Assembly (NCBI GenBank): GCA_027035575.1 | Contig: JALVUQ010000060.1 | Coordinates: 1 to 37,303, forward strand | Origin: Desulfurellales bacterium | GTDB lineage: Bacteria > Campylobacterota_A > Desulfurellia > Desulfurellales > Hippeaceae | DNA: 37,303 nt | Direction of reading: 5' to 3' | In this document: piece by piece, positions 11,737-20,308 of the stretch | How positions within the stretch are numbered: the stretch's first letter is position 1 | Layout: the number at the start of each line of letters is the position of its first letter | Program-made: the position numbers and the translations under genes | The notes under the pieces: generated by a model | What the model was told of the DNA's origin: nothing | Database searches by the model: none | The model's input: only the letters and a program-made list of their open reading frames with translations

Positions 11737-13229
11737 CTTGCCACCGCCTTAACATTGAAGACCTCTTCAAACAAATTCTTTTTACTCTCAAATGCGTTAA
11801 TTTCCAGCAGAAACTCTTTTTTGGATGTAAATTGAAAAAAAACAACGGTGTTTTGAACTTCAACATCAACGCAGGAAACCCTTGCATCGTGGGTCCTGTC
11901 AACTGCATCCGCAATTCTTAAAATTGCGGAAAGGGCTCTTACAATATATTTTTCTTCATCGTTTAGAGCGTTAAAGTTTTGATGAGTGCTTTTCGGCGGG
12001 CTCTTTCTGTGGTATCTTGCCACATTGGCAATTAATTCCACATCTTTGGAAGAATACCCTATAAAATCTGAGTTCTTTATCAGGTAGTAGCTGTGTTTGT
12101 GGTGTTTGGAATAAGATATATAGTTTCCGCAGTCGTGTAAAATCGCTGCTGCTTCAAGTATATTTTTCTCTCTGTCTTGAAGTTTGTGCAATTTTTTTGT
12201 CTTATCGAATATCGACAAAGCCAATTTTTTAACCTGCATTGCATGGGCTTTCTCAAAGTTAAACTTTTTGCCAATCTGAATTATCCTTGCCAGTCTCAAA
12301 CTATGGTGCTTTTTTTGAAAATCCAAAACAATACCGGCTTTATTTATCGTATCTATCGTTAAACCCGTTCTCAAACCGCCGCTTAGGGTGTAAAATCCGC
12401 TTTTTTGAGCCTTATACAGGATTTTGTCTATTAACAGAGCCGCAGGCAATACTATATCGGCTCTTTTTGGCTCAAGATACTTAATATTTGTTCTTTCTTC
12501 TATGTTCTTTCCGATAATCTCTCTTAGAAACCCTTTCAAAAACTTTCTGTCAACATACTTTACCCTATCGCTATTTCCTTTACCTGCAATATAGGATATA
12601 TTGTTCAATGTCCCGCCGAGACACACTATGTGCTCTATTTTATCATCAATGGGCAGGGCGGAAATCTCTTTATCCATATCTTCTTTAAATCGAATTACTT
12701 CGGATTCTTTGACGGGGTCGCTTTTAAAATACCTGTGCAAAAGTTTATTGCAGCCAAAAGGCGTTGATTTTGAAAAAACAGGTTTTTCATTGTCAACCAC
12801 CATAAACTCGGCACTTCCGCCTCCTATATCCGTTATCAAAACCCTTGAATCTTTCAGCTCGAAATTCGCACTGACACCCAAAAAACCAAGATAGGCTTCG
12901 TTTTGACCGTCAATAATTTCTATCGAGATACCGGTTGATTGTTTTATTTTATCAATTACATAATCGGCATTTGAAGCCTCTCTGAAAGAGGCGGTAGCTA
13001 TTGCCCTAACGGTGTTTACAGATTTTGAAAGATAAAGCTCCTTCATCTCGTTTAATGTTGTAATGAGTTTTTCTATTGTGGTTTCCTTGATTAGTCCATC
13101 CAAAAATACATCGTCCCCCAACCTCAACATCCTTTTATACTCTTCTACAACATCATACATACCGTCTTGTACTCTCGATATCTGCATTCTAACCGAATTG
13201 CTTCCTATATCAATAACCGCAATATTCAT
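11733..13229 (-). CDS. ppx: Ppx/GppA exopolyphosphatase/pppGpp phosphatase with HD domain
   Basis: Hydrolyses terminal phosphates of polyphosphate and/or pppGpp. All expected sites are present: D7 in DIGSNS, the catalytic Glu E111 in GQNEAYLG, D134 and the glycine loop DIGGGSAE (134-141). The C-terminal HD-like domain (LHDCGNYIS and following histidines) makes a 498-residue, long-form Ppx. Sequence alone does not separate polyphosphate from pppGpp specificity, but the neighbouring ppk favours polyphosphate. GGAAGG precedes the ATG by about six bases. First gene of the ppx - degenerate paralog - ppk operon. Confidence 0.92.
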   Translation of the reverse strand: MNIAVIDIGSNSVRMQISRVQDGMYDVVEEYKRMLRLGDDVFLDGLIKETTIEKLITTLNEMKELYLSKSVNTVRAIATASFREASNADYVIDKIKQSTGISIEIIDGQNEAYLGFLGVSANFELKDSRVLITDIGGGSAEFMVVDNEKPVFSKSTPFGCNKLLHRYFKSDPVKESEVIRFKEDMDKEISALPIDDKIEHIVCLGGTLNNISYIAGKGNSDRVKYVDRKFLKGFLREIIGKNIEERTNIKYLEPKRADIVLPAALLIDKILYKAQKSGFYTLSGGLRTGLTIDTINKAGIVLDFQKKHHSLRLARIIQIGKKFNFEKAHAMQVKKLALSIFDKTKKLHKLQDREKNILEAAAILHDCGNYISYSKHHKHSYYLIKNSDFIGYSSKDVELIANVARYHRKSPPKSTHQNFNALNDEEKYIVRALSAILRIADAVDRTHDARVSCVDVEVQNTVVFFQFTSKKEFLLEINAFESKKNLFEEVFNVKAVAR

Positions 13230-13268
13230 AAATACCTTCCAAAAACGATATCAAACGCATCAAAAACA

Positions 13269-13277
13269 ATTATACCA
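13269..13277 (-). promoter_or_regulatory. extended -10 promoter for the ppx-ppk operon
   Basis: On the minus strand TGG-TATAAT forms an extended -10 element about 40 bases before the ppx start. No good -35 box lies 16-18 bases upstream, which is typical of extended -10 promoters. Confidence 0.55.
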
Positions 13278-13327
13278 CATAATTTTTCAATAATAATTTT
13301 TGCATTTAAAACTTAAAAAATCAACAA

Positions 13328-13362
13328 CAAAAAAGCCCGCTGCCTTTTTAAAGACAACGGGC
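13328..13362 (-). terminator. rho-independent terminator after the ferritin-like gene
   Basis: Read on the minus strand, GCCCGTTG at 13362-13355 pairs with CAGCGGGC at 13342-13335 (8 bp with one G-U), followed by six T. It ends the peroxiredoxin-ferritin transcript before the ppx promoter region. Confidence 0.8.
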
Positions 13363-13383
13363 GGTTAACTGCACAAAATAATT

Positions 13384-13878
13384 CTATTTATTCAACATTA
13401 CCGATACATCTTCCAATAACGACTGCAAATCCTCTTCGTGTTCGACCTCATCTTCAAGTATTTGCAAAGCGAGATTGTAGGTCACGTGGTCTTTTTGAGA
13501 AACCTCTTTTATTATATCGTTATAAACATTGATGGCGCACTGCTCACCCTTTATGTTCTGCTCCAGGATTTTTTTAACGAAGTAATCGCTCGGTTGGTCA
13601 TAGCCGCAGTTGGTAAAATCAAACCACTTCTTGGGAGACATGACAGGCTCACCGCCAAGCTGTATGATTCTGTTTGCAACCATATCGGCGTGCCTTAACT
13701 CGTCGTTGGCGTGTTCAATCAATTCCGCAATAGCAGCTTCCTTCATAGGACCTGCAACAACCTTTGCACCGAGCCAATATTGATAATAAGCAAGCCACTC
13801 ATCCGCAAAAGCCCTGTTTAACAGTTCCAACACCCTGTTGACATCCATATTGACAATTTCAATTCCTCTTGTCCCCAT
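13384..13878 (-). CDS. Dps-like ferritin (DPSL/thioferritin type)
   Basis: A 164-residue four-helix ferritin that would oxidise and store iron while consuming peroxide. Diiron ligands fit E27, E60-x-x-H63, E112 and E144-x-x-H147. Two cysteines, C91 (TNCGYD) and C114 (GEQCAI), match the paired cysteines beside the metal site of Dps-like (DPSL) proteins of archaea and anaerobic bacteria, which separates it from ordinary Dps and bacterioferritin. AGGAGGTG with good spacing supports the ATG at 13878. It is 15 bases downstream of the peroxiredoxin gene, so the two probably form a peroxide-defence operon. Confidence 0.85.
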   Translation of the reverse strand: MGTRGIEIVNMDVNRVLELLNRAFADEWLAYYQYWLGAKVVAGPMKEAAIAELIEHANDELRHADMVANRIIQLGGEPVMSPKKWFDFTNCGYDQPSDYFVKKILEQNIKGEQCAINVYNDIIKEVSQKDHVTYNLALQILEDEVEHEEDLQSLLEDVSVMLNK

Positions 13879-13893
13879 AAAAACACCTCCTGT

Positions 13894-14556
13894 CTATTTT
13901 AATTTTTTGTGGCACAGCCACCAGTCAAGACATTTAAACTCGCCGTTATTGGCTTTTTCCATACGCTTTTTTGCCGTCTGCTCGTCTGTAGCAGGCGGAA
14001 TGATAACACCATCCCCGAATTCCTCGTTATTAGGCCAGTTTGCAGGCATCGCTACACCGTTTTTATCCGATATCTGCATAGCCTTCACAACCCTTACTAT
14101 CTCGTCTATATTCCTTCCAAGCTCTTGCGGGTAATACAGTATTATTCTTATTTTGTGCTTGTCGTCAACTATAAAAACGGCTCTGACCGTATTTGTACCT
14201 TTGCCCGGATGAATAAGACCCAGTTGATTTGCAACCTGCCCGGTATCCGCAATTATCGGAAACTCAATTTCAACATTGAAATTGTCTTTAATCCATTCAA
14301 CCCATTTTATATGAGAAAAAACCTGGTCAACACTCAAACCTATCAAATCACAGTTAAGTTTCTTAAAATCCTCGTAGCGTTTCCGGAAAGCTACAAACTC
14401 GGTTGTACACACAGGCGTAAAATCGCCCGGATGACTAAACAAAACGAACCACCTCCCCTTAAAATGTTCCGGGATTGACAAAACACCCCGACTTGTCTGC
14501 ACCTTTAGCGAGGGAAACTCATCTCCCAATAACGGCATTGCATTTCTTTCTTCCAT
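13894..14556 (-). CDS. Prx6-family peroxiredoxin with C-terminal cysteine pair
   Basis: Thiol peroxidase reducing H2O2 and organic peroxides. The peroxidatic cysteine is C50 in HPGDFTPVC. Unlike 1-Cys Prx6 of eukaryotes, the C-terminus has two further cysteines, C209 and C215 (KCLDWWLC), almost the same positions as C207/C213 of Aeropyrum pernix thioredoxin peroxidase, so a resolving disulfide is expected. The family typically forms decamers. GGAGG about eight bases before the ATG supports the start; a second in-frame ATG at codon 7 is less well spaced. First gene of the pair with the Dps-like ferritin, under a strong promoter. Confidence 0.94.
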   Translation of the reverse strand: MEERNAMPLLGDEFPSLKVQTSRGVLSIPEHFKGRWFVLFSHPGDFTPVCTTEFVAFRKRYEDFKKLNCDLIGLSVDQVFSHIKWVEWIKDNFNVEIEFPIIADTGQVANQLGLIHPGKGTNTVRAVFIVDDKHKIRIILYYPQELGRNIDEIVRVVKAMQISDKNGVAMPANWPNNEEFGDGVIIPPATDEQTAKKRMEKANNGEFKCLDWWLCHKKLK

Positions 14557-14610
14557 CTTAAAACCTCCAAAAAATAGTTTAAAATCAATCCCGAATGCAA
14601 AGAAACCATA

Positions 14611-14625
14611 GAATAATTACTATTC
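14611..14625. promoter_or_regulatory. PerR-box-like palindrome downstream of the prx promoter
   Basis: GAATAATTACTATTC has 5-base inverted arms (GAATA/TATTC) and agrees with the PerR consensus TTATAATNATTATAA at 9 of 14 defined positions. It lies about 20 bases after the -10 box, a place where a bound repressor would block transcription. No Fur/PerR gene is in the window. Confidence 0.4.
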
Positions 14626-14643
14626 AGGATTAATTCTTAAAAC

Positions 14644-14672
14644 ACTATACGGCACTCAAAACCAAAAGTCAA
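14644..14672 (-). promoter_or_regulatory. sigma-70 promoter of the peroxiredoxin-ferritin operon
   Basis: On the minus strand TTGACT (14672-14667), 17 bases, TATAGT (14649-14644). The predicted start leaves a 5' leader of about 80 bases that contains the PerR-like palindrome. Confidence 0.75.
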
Positions 14673-14788
14673 GAAAAAATATTATATAATATCAATTATT
14701 ATTAATGTAGGAAGTCTTTAATTACGATTTATTGTTCTTATATGTTATTTGTTTTAAGCCTTTGACAACTCCTTAAATATGGTTCTCC

Positions 14789-14816
14789 TTGATTGATTTG
14801 AAAAATATTGTATAAT
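14789..14816 (+). promoter_or_regulatory. sigma-70 promoter of proC
   Basis: TTGATT at 14789-14794, 16 bases, TATAAT at 14811-14816, 32 bases before the proC ATG. Confidence 0.65.
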
Positions 14817-14848
14817 TTTTTGGTAAAAATACCACTTGGAGGCAAAGG

Positions 14849-15649
14849 ATGTTAAAAAACAAAATCATAGGAGTAATCGGTGCAGGAAAGATGGGGAGCG
14901 CATTGATTTCAGGTATGTTAAAAAAAGGCTTGGAATCGAAGAATATTATTGTTTCAGACAAATTTGCGGCGCAAGAGGCAAAAAGAAAGTTTGGCATAGA
15001 AATAAAAAACAATCCCGAATTGGCAAAAGATTCCGATATAATCATCCTTGCGGTTCAACCTGCCGATATATACGAATGTTTGCAGGATATATACCCGTTT
15101 ATAGACAACAGTAAACTAATTATTTCAATAGCTGCCGGTATCAAGGTTGAAATTATGCGCTCCGTTTTAAAAAAGGGCAGATTCATCAGGGTTATGCCTA
15201 ACGTTGCAGCACTGGTAAAAGAGGCAGTCTCGGCGGTGTATTGCGGTCCTCGAACAACCAAAGACGACGAAGAAACGGCTATTGCCATACTTGGTCTTGT
15301 GGGCGAGGTCGTAGTAATCCAAAATGAAAAATATATGGATGCGGTCACGGGACTTTCAGGCTCAGGACCGGCTTACATATTTGAAGTAATTGAAGCGCTT
15401 GCGGACGGCGGAGTTAAAGTGGGTCTAAGAAGAGCGGATGCGCTAAAACTGGCTGCTCAAACGGTAAAAGGAGCCGCAGAGCTTGTTCTTAAAACCAAAA
15501 AGCATCCTGCCGAGTTGAAGGATATGGTTGCATCACCAGGCGGAACAACAATATACGGACTCGCCGAGATGGAGAGAAACGGCATAAGAGGTGCTTTGAT
15601 AGACGCCGTCGCAGCAGCAACAAAGCGTTCCGAAGAACTGGGACAGTAG
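14849..15649 (+). CDS. proC: pyrroline-5-carboxylate reductase
   Basis: Last step of proline synthesis: reduces pyrroline-5-carboxylate with NAD(P)H. The N-terminal Rossmann motif GAGKMGSAL is at about residues 11-19 and the family signature runs through GLSGSGPAYIFEVIEALADGG and SPGGTT. The 266-residue length is normal. GGAGG lies eight bases before the ATG. It is transcribed alone; its stop is only 3 bases from the stop of the convergent hspR gene and no terminator hairpin separates them. Confidence 0.97.
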   Translation: MLKNKIIGVIGAGKMGSALISGMLKKGLESKNIIVSDKFAAQEAKRKFGIEIKNNPELAKDSDIIILAVQPADIYECLQDIYPFIDNSKLIISIAAGIKVEIMRSVLKKGRFIRVMPNVAALVKEAVSAVYCGPRTTKDDEETAIAILGLVGEVVVIQNEKYMDAVTGLSGSGPAYIFEVIEALADGGVKVGLRRADALKLAAQTVKGAAELVLKTKKHPAELKDMVASPGGTTIYGLAEMERNGIRGALIDAVAAATKRSEELGQ

Positions 15650-15652
15650 GCT

Positions 15653-16030
15653 TTACTCCTTTTCGATTTTTATACTGACTATATTTGTCGGTTTTTTGAC
15701 TGATAAACTTCCCTTTCTTTGATACTCCTCTTCTATCCTTTTCCTCAATGTTTTCTCAAGATTTTCTATTATTCCGTGCAGCTCTTCTATCTGCCTTTTC
15801 ATTCTCATTATTATATCAACACCTGCCAAATTCACACCCAATCCCTGAGTCATCTCTCTGATGAACTTAACATCCTCCAAATCACTTTCGGAATAAAGCC
15901 TGATATTCCCCGACGTTCTGCTTGGTTTTATCAAACCCTCCCGTTCATACTCCCTCAACGTGTGAGGATGGATATTCAAAATCTCGGCAACCATTCCTAT
16001 TGTATAAAAACCCTCTTTTTTTACACTCAT
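15653..16030 (-). CDS. hspR: HspR-type MerR-family heat-shock repressor
   Basis: 125-residue DNA-binding protein with an N-terminal MerR helix-turn-helix (FYTIGMVAEILNIHPHTLREYEREGLIKP, about 7-35), the wing (SGNIRLYSESDLEDVKFI) and a C-terminal coiled coil (RMKRQIEELHGIIENLEKTL). HspR represses chaperone genes by binding HAIR elements and is released on heat shock, often with DnaK as co-repressor. It sits 4 bases after cbpA, the arrangement known in Helicobacter and Campylobacter, so it autoregulates through the cbpA promoter. HAIR-like elements occur in both divergent promoters upstream (16914-16934 and 17003-17023). Confidence 0.9.
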   Translation of the reverse strand: MSVKKEGFYTIGMVAEILNIHPHTLREYEREGLIKPSRTSGNIRLYSESDLEDVKFIREMTQGLGVNLAGVDIIMRMKRQIEELHGIIENLEKTLRKRIEEEYQRKGSLSVKKPTNIVSIKIEKE

Positions 16031-16034
16031 AACC

Positions 16035-16868
16035 TTAACCCTCTAACAATTTCTTTAAGTTTTCATCTTCTTTTACATTTTTCGGAATTATAACGTTAAC
16101 CCTTGCATAAAGCGGGTCGTTTCCTATGCCTTTTTGCTTTACCTTAAACACCTGGTTACACTGCGTTCCTTTGGGCACTTTGATAATTACGCTCCCCTCC
16201 GGAGTGTTTATACGAGCTTTTCCGCCAAACAACGCCGTTGACAGCGGAATATCAAATGTTGTGTATAGCTTGCCGTCTTTTATCTCAAAATCCGGGTTTG
16301 GCTCTATATTTACAACAAGATACAAATCTCCTCTGCCCCCCGGACCCTGCTGCCCTTTACCTTTGACCTTCAGTTTCGCTTTGTTTTGAATGCCGGGCGG
16401 TATCTTGACCTTAATATTTTCTCCGTTTAGATTAAGATTCACAACCTTCCCTTTAATAGCATCTTTGAATCCCAGATTTATATTGTAGTAAACATCGGCG
16501 CCTTTCGGTTCATAAGCACTTCTAAACCCGCCTCTTGCTCCCCCGAAGAGATTCTCAAACAAATCTCCTATGTCGAATTCTGCCGAAGATGAGCCCCTGA
16601 AGCCTCCGAAATCCCTGAAGTTAAAGTCGCCGTAACCTCCCTGTTCGTTGTTAAATCCTGCAAATCCGAACTTGTCGTACTGCTCTTTCTTCTCCTTATC
16701 GGAGAGTATGGAGTACGCCTCGTTAATCTCCTTAAACCTTTTTTCAGCTTCTTTATTGTTCGGATTCAAATCCGGGTGATATTTCCTGGCGAGCTTTCTG
16801 TATGCTTTTTTTATCTCCTCGTCAGTTGCGTTTTTATCTAATCCCAATACAGTATAAGGGTCATTCAT
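16035..16868 (-). CDS. cbpA: CbpA-type (class II) DnaJ co-chaperone
   Basis: 277-residue Hsp40 that stimulates DnaK and delivers unfolded proteins. J domain at 1-68 with HPD in KYHPDLN, a Gly/Phe-rich linker at about 75-120 ([16 protein letters not shown]), then the two-lobed C-terminal substrate domain ([34 protein letters not shown]). The CxxCxGxG zinc repeats are absent, so it is class II rather than DnaJ proper. AGGTGGAG precedes the ATG. It is co-transcribed with hspR from the promoter at 16906-16933, divergently from hsp20-clpB. Confidence 0.93.
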   Translation of the reverse strand: MNDPYTVLGLDKNATDEEIKKAYRKLARKYHPDLNPNNKEAEKRFKEINEAYSILSDKEKKEQYDKFGFAGFNNEQGGYGDFNFRDFGGFRGSSSAEFDIGDLFENLFGGARGGFRSAYEPKGADVYYNINLGFKDAIKGKVVNLNLNGENIKVKIPPGIQNKAKLKVKGKGQQGPGGRGDLYLVVNIEPNPDFEIKDGKLYTTFDIPLSTALFGGKARINTPEGSVIIKVPKGTQCNQVFKVKQKGIGNDPLYARVNVIIPKNVKEDENLKKLLEG

Positions 16869-16905
16869 AGCTCCACCTCTCTCTTTAAAGTAATTTCACA
16901 TCCAT

Positions 16906-16933
16906 AATATAACCCTTATATTGATATTGTCAA
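16906..16933 (-). promoter_or_regulatory. sigma-70 promoter of cbpA-hspR
   Basis: On the minus strand TTGACA (16933-16928), 16 bases, TATATT (16911-16906), overlapped by a HAIR-like element. The AGGGTTATATT segment is shared with the divergent hsp20 promoter. Confidence 0.75.
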
Positions 16934-16934
16934 G
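16914..16934 (-). promoter_or_regulatory. HAIR-like HspR operator, cbpA side
   Basis: Minus strand CTTGA-N11-TAAGG, against the HAIR consensus CTTGA(GT-N7-AC)TCAAG. The left half-site is exact and the right half-site has two changes. It spans the -35 box and spacer. Confidence 0.6.
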
Positions 16935-17002
16935 TTTATTTATAATCATAAAATGCTATTATAATAGGAAATACAAAAAAATTATTTTTTTTAATTTTAA
17001 CA

Positions 17003-17023
17003 CTTGACAATATTACTATCAGG
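17003..17023 (+). promoter_or_regulatory. HAIR-like HspR operator, hsp20-clpB side
   Basis: Plus strand CTTGA-N11-TCAGG, one change from the CTTGA-N11-TCAAG outline of the HAIR element. It spans the -35 box and spacer exactly as the cbpA copy does. Confidence 0.65.
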
Positions 17024-17031
17024 GTTATATT
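17004..17031 (+). promoter_or_regulatory. sigma-70 promoter of hsp20-clpB
   Basis: TTGACA at 17004-17009, 16 bases, TATATT at 17026-17031. Nearly identical in layout to the divergent cbpA promoter. Confidence 0.75.
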
Positions 17032-17070
17032 TAGTCACGAGAAAAAAAATGGAAAATGGAGGTGGTTGCT

Positions 17071-17514
17071 ATGTTAAGCAGATTGGAACCTTTTAGAGAG
17101 TTAACAACTCTTCAGGACAGATTAAACAAAGTATTCGAGGGACTGCTGCCCGCTCCTACATCAATGAGAGAAGGCAGTGAATGGATTCCTGCGGTTGATG
17201 TTTATGAGGATAAAGATGCTGTCGTCATTGAAATTGAAGCACCGGGAATGAAAGAGGAGGATTTGAAGGTTAATCTTGAGAACAACACCTTGACAATCTC
17301 CGGCGAGAGAAAATTTGAAAAGGAAGAGAAAGAGAAAAACTACTACAGAATGGAAAGAAGCTACGGCTCTTTCACAAGGAGTTTCCTGCTTCCCGACAAT
17401 GTTGACGTGAACAAGATTAAAGCCAAGTATAAAGACGGCGTATTGAAACTTACTCTGCCCAAAAAAGCGGAGTCAAAACCGCAAAACATTCCTATAGAAA
17501 AGGAAGAAAAATAG
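17071..17514 (+). CDS. hsp20: small heat-shock protein, Hsp20/alpha-crystallin family
   Basis: ATP-independent holdase of 147 residues. The alpha-crystallin domain runs from about residue 38 (WIPAVDVYEDKDAVVIEIEA) to the conserved GVLKLTLPK near 132, followed by a short tail with the IPI oligomer-docking motif (NIPIEKEE). An in-frame ATG 15 bases upstream (17056) overlaps the strong GGAGGTGG, so the ATG at 17071, seven bases beyond it, is chosen. It is first in an operon with clpB, 73 bases away: small Hsp-bound aggregates are the natural substrates of ClpB, so the pair is functionally coherent. Confidence 0.94.
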   Translation: MLSRLEPFRELTTLQDRLNKVFEGLLPAPTSMREGSEWIPAVDVYEDKDAVVIEIEAPGMKEEDLKVNLENNTLTISGERKFEKEEKEKNYYRMERSYGSFTRSFLLPDNVDVNKIKAKYKDGVLKLTLPKKAESKPQNIPIEKEEK

Positions 17515-17528
17515 GAGTGATGTTAGTG

Positions 17529-17557
17529 CCGTGGAGGGTTTATAAAGCCCTCTATGG
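17529..17557 (+). other. hairpin in the hsp20-clpB intergenic region
   Basis: CCGTGGAGGG pairs with CCCTCTATGG (10 bp with two G-U pairs) around an AT loop. No T-run follows, so it is unlikely to be a full terminator. It may stabilise the hsp20 3' end or set the hsp20:clpB ratio. Confidence 0.5.
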
Positions 17558-17587
17558 TTCTAAAATCAAAAAATAGGAGGTTAAAAA

Positions 17588-20194
17588 ATGGACATCAATA
17601 AGTTGACAATAAAATCACAAGAGGCACTGCAAAGTGCAAAATCGATAGCAGAGTCTCACAAGAATCAGGAGATAAGCTCGCTCCATCTGTTAAGGGCTAT
17701 AATATCCGACAAAGAGAGTGTAGCCATATCTATCTTGAAAAAATCGGGCATAGACATCGACAGTTTCGCAAGCTATACCGATTCTTTGATTAGCAAAATA
17801 CCGCAGGTCGAAACCACATCATCAACTTCTACCCAATTTTACATTACAAAAGAGCTTGACGATGTATTCAAACGAGCCGAAGAACAGATGAAATTGATGG
17901 AAGATGAGTATATCAGTATAGAGCATTTCCTGATTGCTATGACTCAAAAATGTGATGCCGCTCAAGTATTTTCTCAATTCGGCATTAAAAAGGACGACAT
18001 ACTCAAATCGTTGATAGATATTAGAGGTTCAACGAGAGTAACAGACCAAAACCCGGAAGAGAAATACGAGGCTCTTAAAAAATACGGAAGGGACATAACA
18101 GAGCTTGCAAGAAGCGGAAAGTTAGACCCGGTAATAGGCAGAGATGAGGAGATAAGAAGGTCGATACAGATACTTTCAAGAAGAACAAAGAACAATCCCG
18201 TGCTGATAGGAGAGCCCGGCGTCGGTAAGACGGCAATTGTAGAAGGCTTGGCGCAAAGGATAGTTGCCAGGGATGTTCCCGAAAGTCTTAAAGACAAAAC
18301 CGTTATTTCACTCGATTTGGGAGCGTTGGTGGCAGGAGCAAAATTCAGAGGAGAGTTCGAAGAGAGACTAAAGGCTGTATTAAACGAGGTCAAACGCTCG
18401 GAAGGCAGGATAATACTGTTCATTGACGAGCTCCACACGGTTGTCGGAGCCGGTGCAGCGGAAGGCTCTATGGACGCTTCGAATATGCTAAAGCCTATGC
18501 TTGCAAGAGGAGAACTGAGGTGTATAGGAGCAACAACCCTTAAAGAATACAGAAAATACATAGAAAAAGACGCAGCGTTGCAGAGGAGATTTCAACCGGT
18601 ATTTGTTAAGGAGCCGAGTGTTGAGGATACCATATCCATCTTGAGAGGGTTGAAAGAAAAATACGAGATACATCACGGCGTAAAAATCAAAGATTCCGCC
18701 ATAGTTGCAGCGGCAACGCTGAGTCACAGATATATAACGGACAGATTTTTACCTGATAAGGCAATTGACTTGATAGACGAAGCGGCGGCAAGCCTCAAAA
18801 CCCAATTGGAAAGTGAAATAGAGCCTGTTGATAATCTCAAAAGGAAGATAGCACAGCTTGAGATAGAAAAACAGGCACTAAAAAAAGAGAACGACAAAGA
18901 CTCAAAAAAGAGGCTTGAGAACATAGAAAAAGAGCTCTCCCAACTTAAAGAGGAGCTGAACAGAATAAAAGCCAAGTGGGATTACGAAAGAGGTATAATC
19001 TCCGAAATTCACGACATAAAAGAGAAAATTGATAAAATCAAGACACAGGTAGAGTTAGCCGAAAGAAACGGAGACTTTGAAAAGGCAAGCGTTCTAAAAT
19101 ACGGTGATTTGCCGAAGCTTATGCAGGAGCTTGAAGAGAAAAACAAAAAGTTAAACGCCATAGAAAACAGGCTTTTAAAGGAAGAGGTGACCGAAGAGGA
19201 AGTAGCTGCCGTCGTATCGAAATGGACGGGCATTCCTGTTTCAAAAATGCTTGAAAGTGAAAGAGAAAAACTGCTTAAGATGGAAGATATACTTAAAAAA
19301 AGAGTGGTCGGTCAGGATTATGCGGTTAAATCCGTAAGCGAGGCTATCTTGAGGTCAAGAGCCGGTTTGGCTGACAAAAACAGACCGATAGCTTCGTTCA
19401 TATTCTTAGGACCGACCGGAGTGGGTAAGACCGAACTTTCAAAAGCGTTGGCTGAATACCTCTTTGATGATGAGCGTGCCATTGTCAGAATAGATATGAG
19501 CGAATATATGGAGAAGTTCTCCGTATCGAGACTTGTCGGAGCACCTCCCGGCTATGTGGGATACGAAGAAGGCGGTCAGCTGACCGAGGCTGTAAGAAGA
19601 AGACCTTATTCGGTTGTACTGCTTGATGAGATAGAAAAAGCACACCCGGATGTATTCAATATACTCTTGCAGGTATTGGATGACGGACGTTTAACGGATT
19701 CAAAAGGTGTAACCGTTGATTTCAGAAATACAATTATCATTATGACCTCTAATATAGGTAGCGAATACTTGACCAGAATCAAAGGCGAACCGGGAACCGA
19801 AGGTTATAAAATAGAGTTTGACAAAGCCGTTTTGGCAGTAAACGAAGAGATGAAAAGGGTGTTCAAACCCGAATTTCTAAACAGAGTTGACGAAATAATA
19901 GTATTTAATCCTCTCGGCAAAAAGGAAATCAGACAGATTGTGAGACTACTGCTTGAGAAAACGAGAAAGAAGGTTGAAGAAAAAGGTTACTTCGTAGAAT
20001 TCAGCGACAAACTGATAGACAGAATTGCCGATGAAGGTTTTGACCCGGTTTACGGAGCAAGACCGTTAAGAAGATACATACAAAACAAGGTTGAAACGGC
20101 ACTTGCAAAAGAAATACTTGCCGGCAATATCACTCAAAACGAACACGTCCTGGCTGACATCGAAAACTCACAGATAGTATTCAAAAAAAGATAA
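17588..20194 (+). CDS. clpB: ATP-dependent disaggregase ClpB
   Basis: Hexameric AAA+ chaperone that extracts proteins from aggregates with DnaK. Order of domains in 868 residues: N-terminal Clp repeat domain (1-150), NBD1 with Walker A GEPGVGKT near residue 208 and Walker B ILFIDELH, the long coiled-coil middle domain (about 400-530) that defines ClpB against ClpA/C, then NBD2 with Walker A GPTGVGKT near 607, [11 protein letters not shown] and the C-terminal small domain. There is no IGF/L ClpP-binding loop. AGGAGG precedes the ATG by about seven bases. Second gene of the HspR-controlled operon. Confidence 0.97.
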   Translation: MDINKLTIKSQEALQSAKSIAESHKNQEISSLHLLRAIISDKESVAISILKKSGIDIDSFASYTDSLISKIPQVETTSSTSTQFYITKELDDVFKRAEEQMKLMEDEYISIEHFLIAMTQKCDAAQVFSQFGIKKDDILKSLIDIRGSTRVTDQNPEEKYEALKKYGRDITELARSGKLDPVIGRDEEIRRSIQILSRRTKNNPVLIGEPGVGKTAIVEGLAQRIVARDVPESLKDKTVISLDLGALVAGAKFRGEFEERLKAVLNEVKRSEGRIILFIDELHTVVGAGAAEGSMDASNMLKPMLARGELRCIGATTLKEYRKYIEKDAALQRRFQPVFVKEPSVEDTISILRGLKEKYEIHHGVKIKDSAIVAAATLSHRYITDRFLPDKAIDLIDEAAASLKTQLESEIEPVDNLKRKIAQLEIEKQALKKENDKDSKKRLENIEKELSQLKEELNRIKAKWDYERGIISEIHDIKEKIDKIKTQVELAERNGDFEKASVLKYGDLPKLMQELEEKNKKLNAIENRLLKEEVTEEEVAAVVSKWTGIPVSKMLESEREKLLKMEDILKKRVVGQDYAVKSVSEAILRSRAGLADKNRPIASFIFLGPTGVGKTELSKALAEYLFDDERAIVRIDMSEYMEKFSVSRLVGAPPGYVGYEEGGQLTEAVRRRPYSVVLLDEIEKAHPDVFNILLQVLDDGRLTDSKGVTVDFRNTIIIMTSNIGSEYLTRIKGEPGTEGYKIEFDKAVLAVNEEMKRVFKPEFLNRVDEIIVFNPLGKKEIRQIVRLLLEKTRKKVEEKGYFVEFSDKLIDRIADEGFDPVYGARPLRRYIQNKVETALAKEILAGNITQNEHVLADIENSQIVFKKR

Positions 20195-20206
20195 TCGGAC
20201 ATCTTC

Positions 20207-20250
20207 AAGGGCTAACCTTTAAATTGAAGGTTAGCCCTTTTCTTTTTTTT
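20207..20250 (+). terminator. rho-independent terminator after clpB
   Basis: Perfect 13-bp stem: AAGGGCTAACCTT at 20207-20219 pairs with AAGGTTAGCCCTT at 20227-20239 across a 7-base loop, followed by a T-rich tail to 20250. Confidence 0.93.
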
Positions 20251-20308
20251 AAAGACAATTATTTTAAATTTGATACACTAATGAGAATTTTTAAAAAAAG
20301 GAGAGGTT

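Noticed and set aside
17974-19645. Long open frames on the strand opposite clpB
   Set aside because: They lie wholly within a strongly conserved gene, have no ribosome-binding sites or recognisable domains, and result from codon bias of the real frame.
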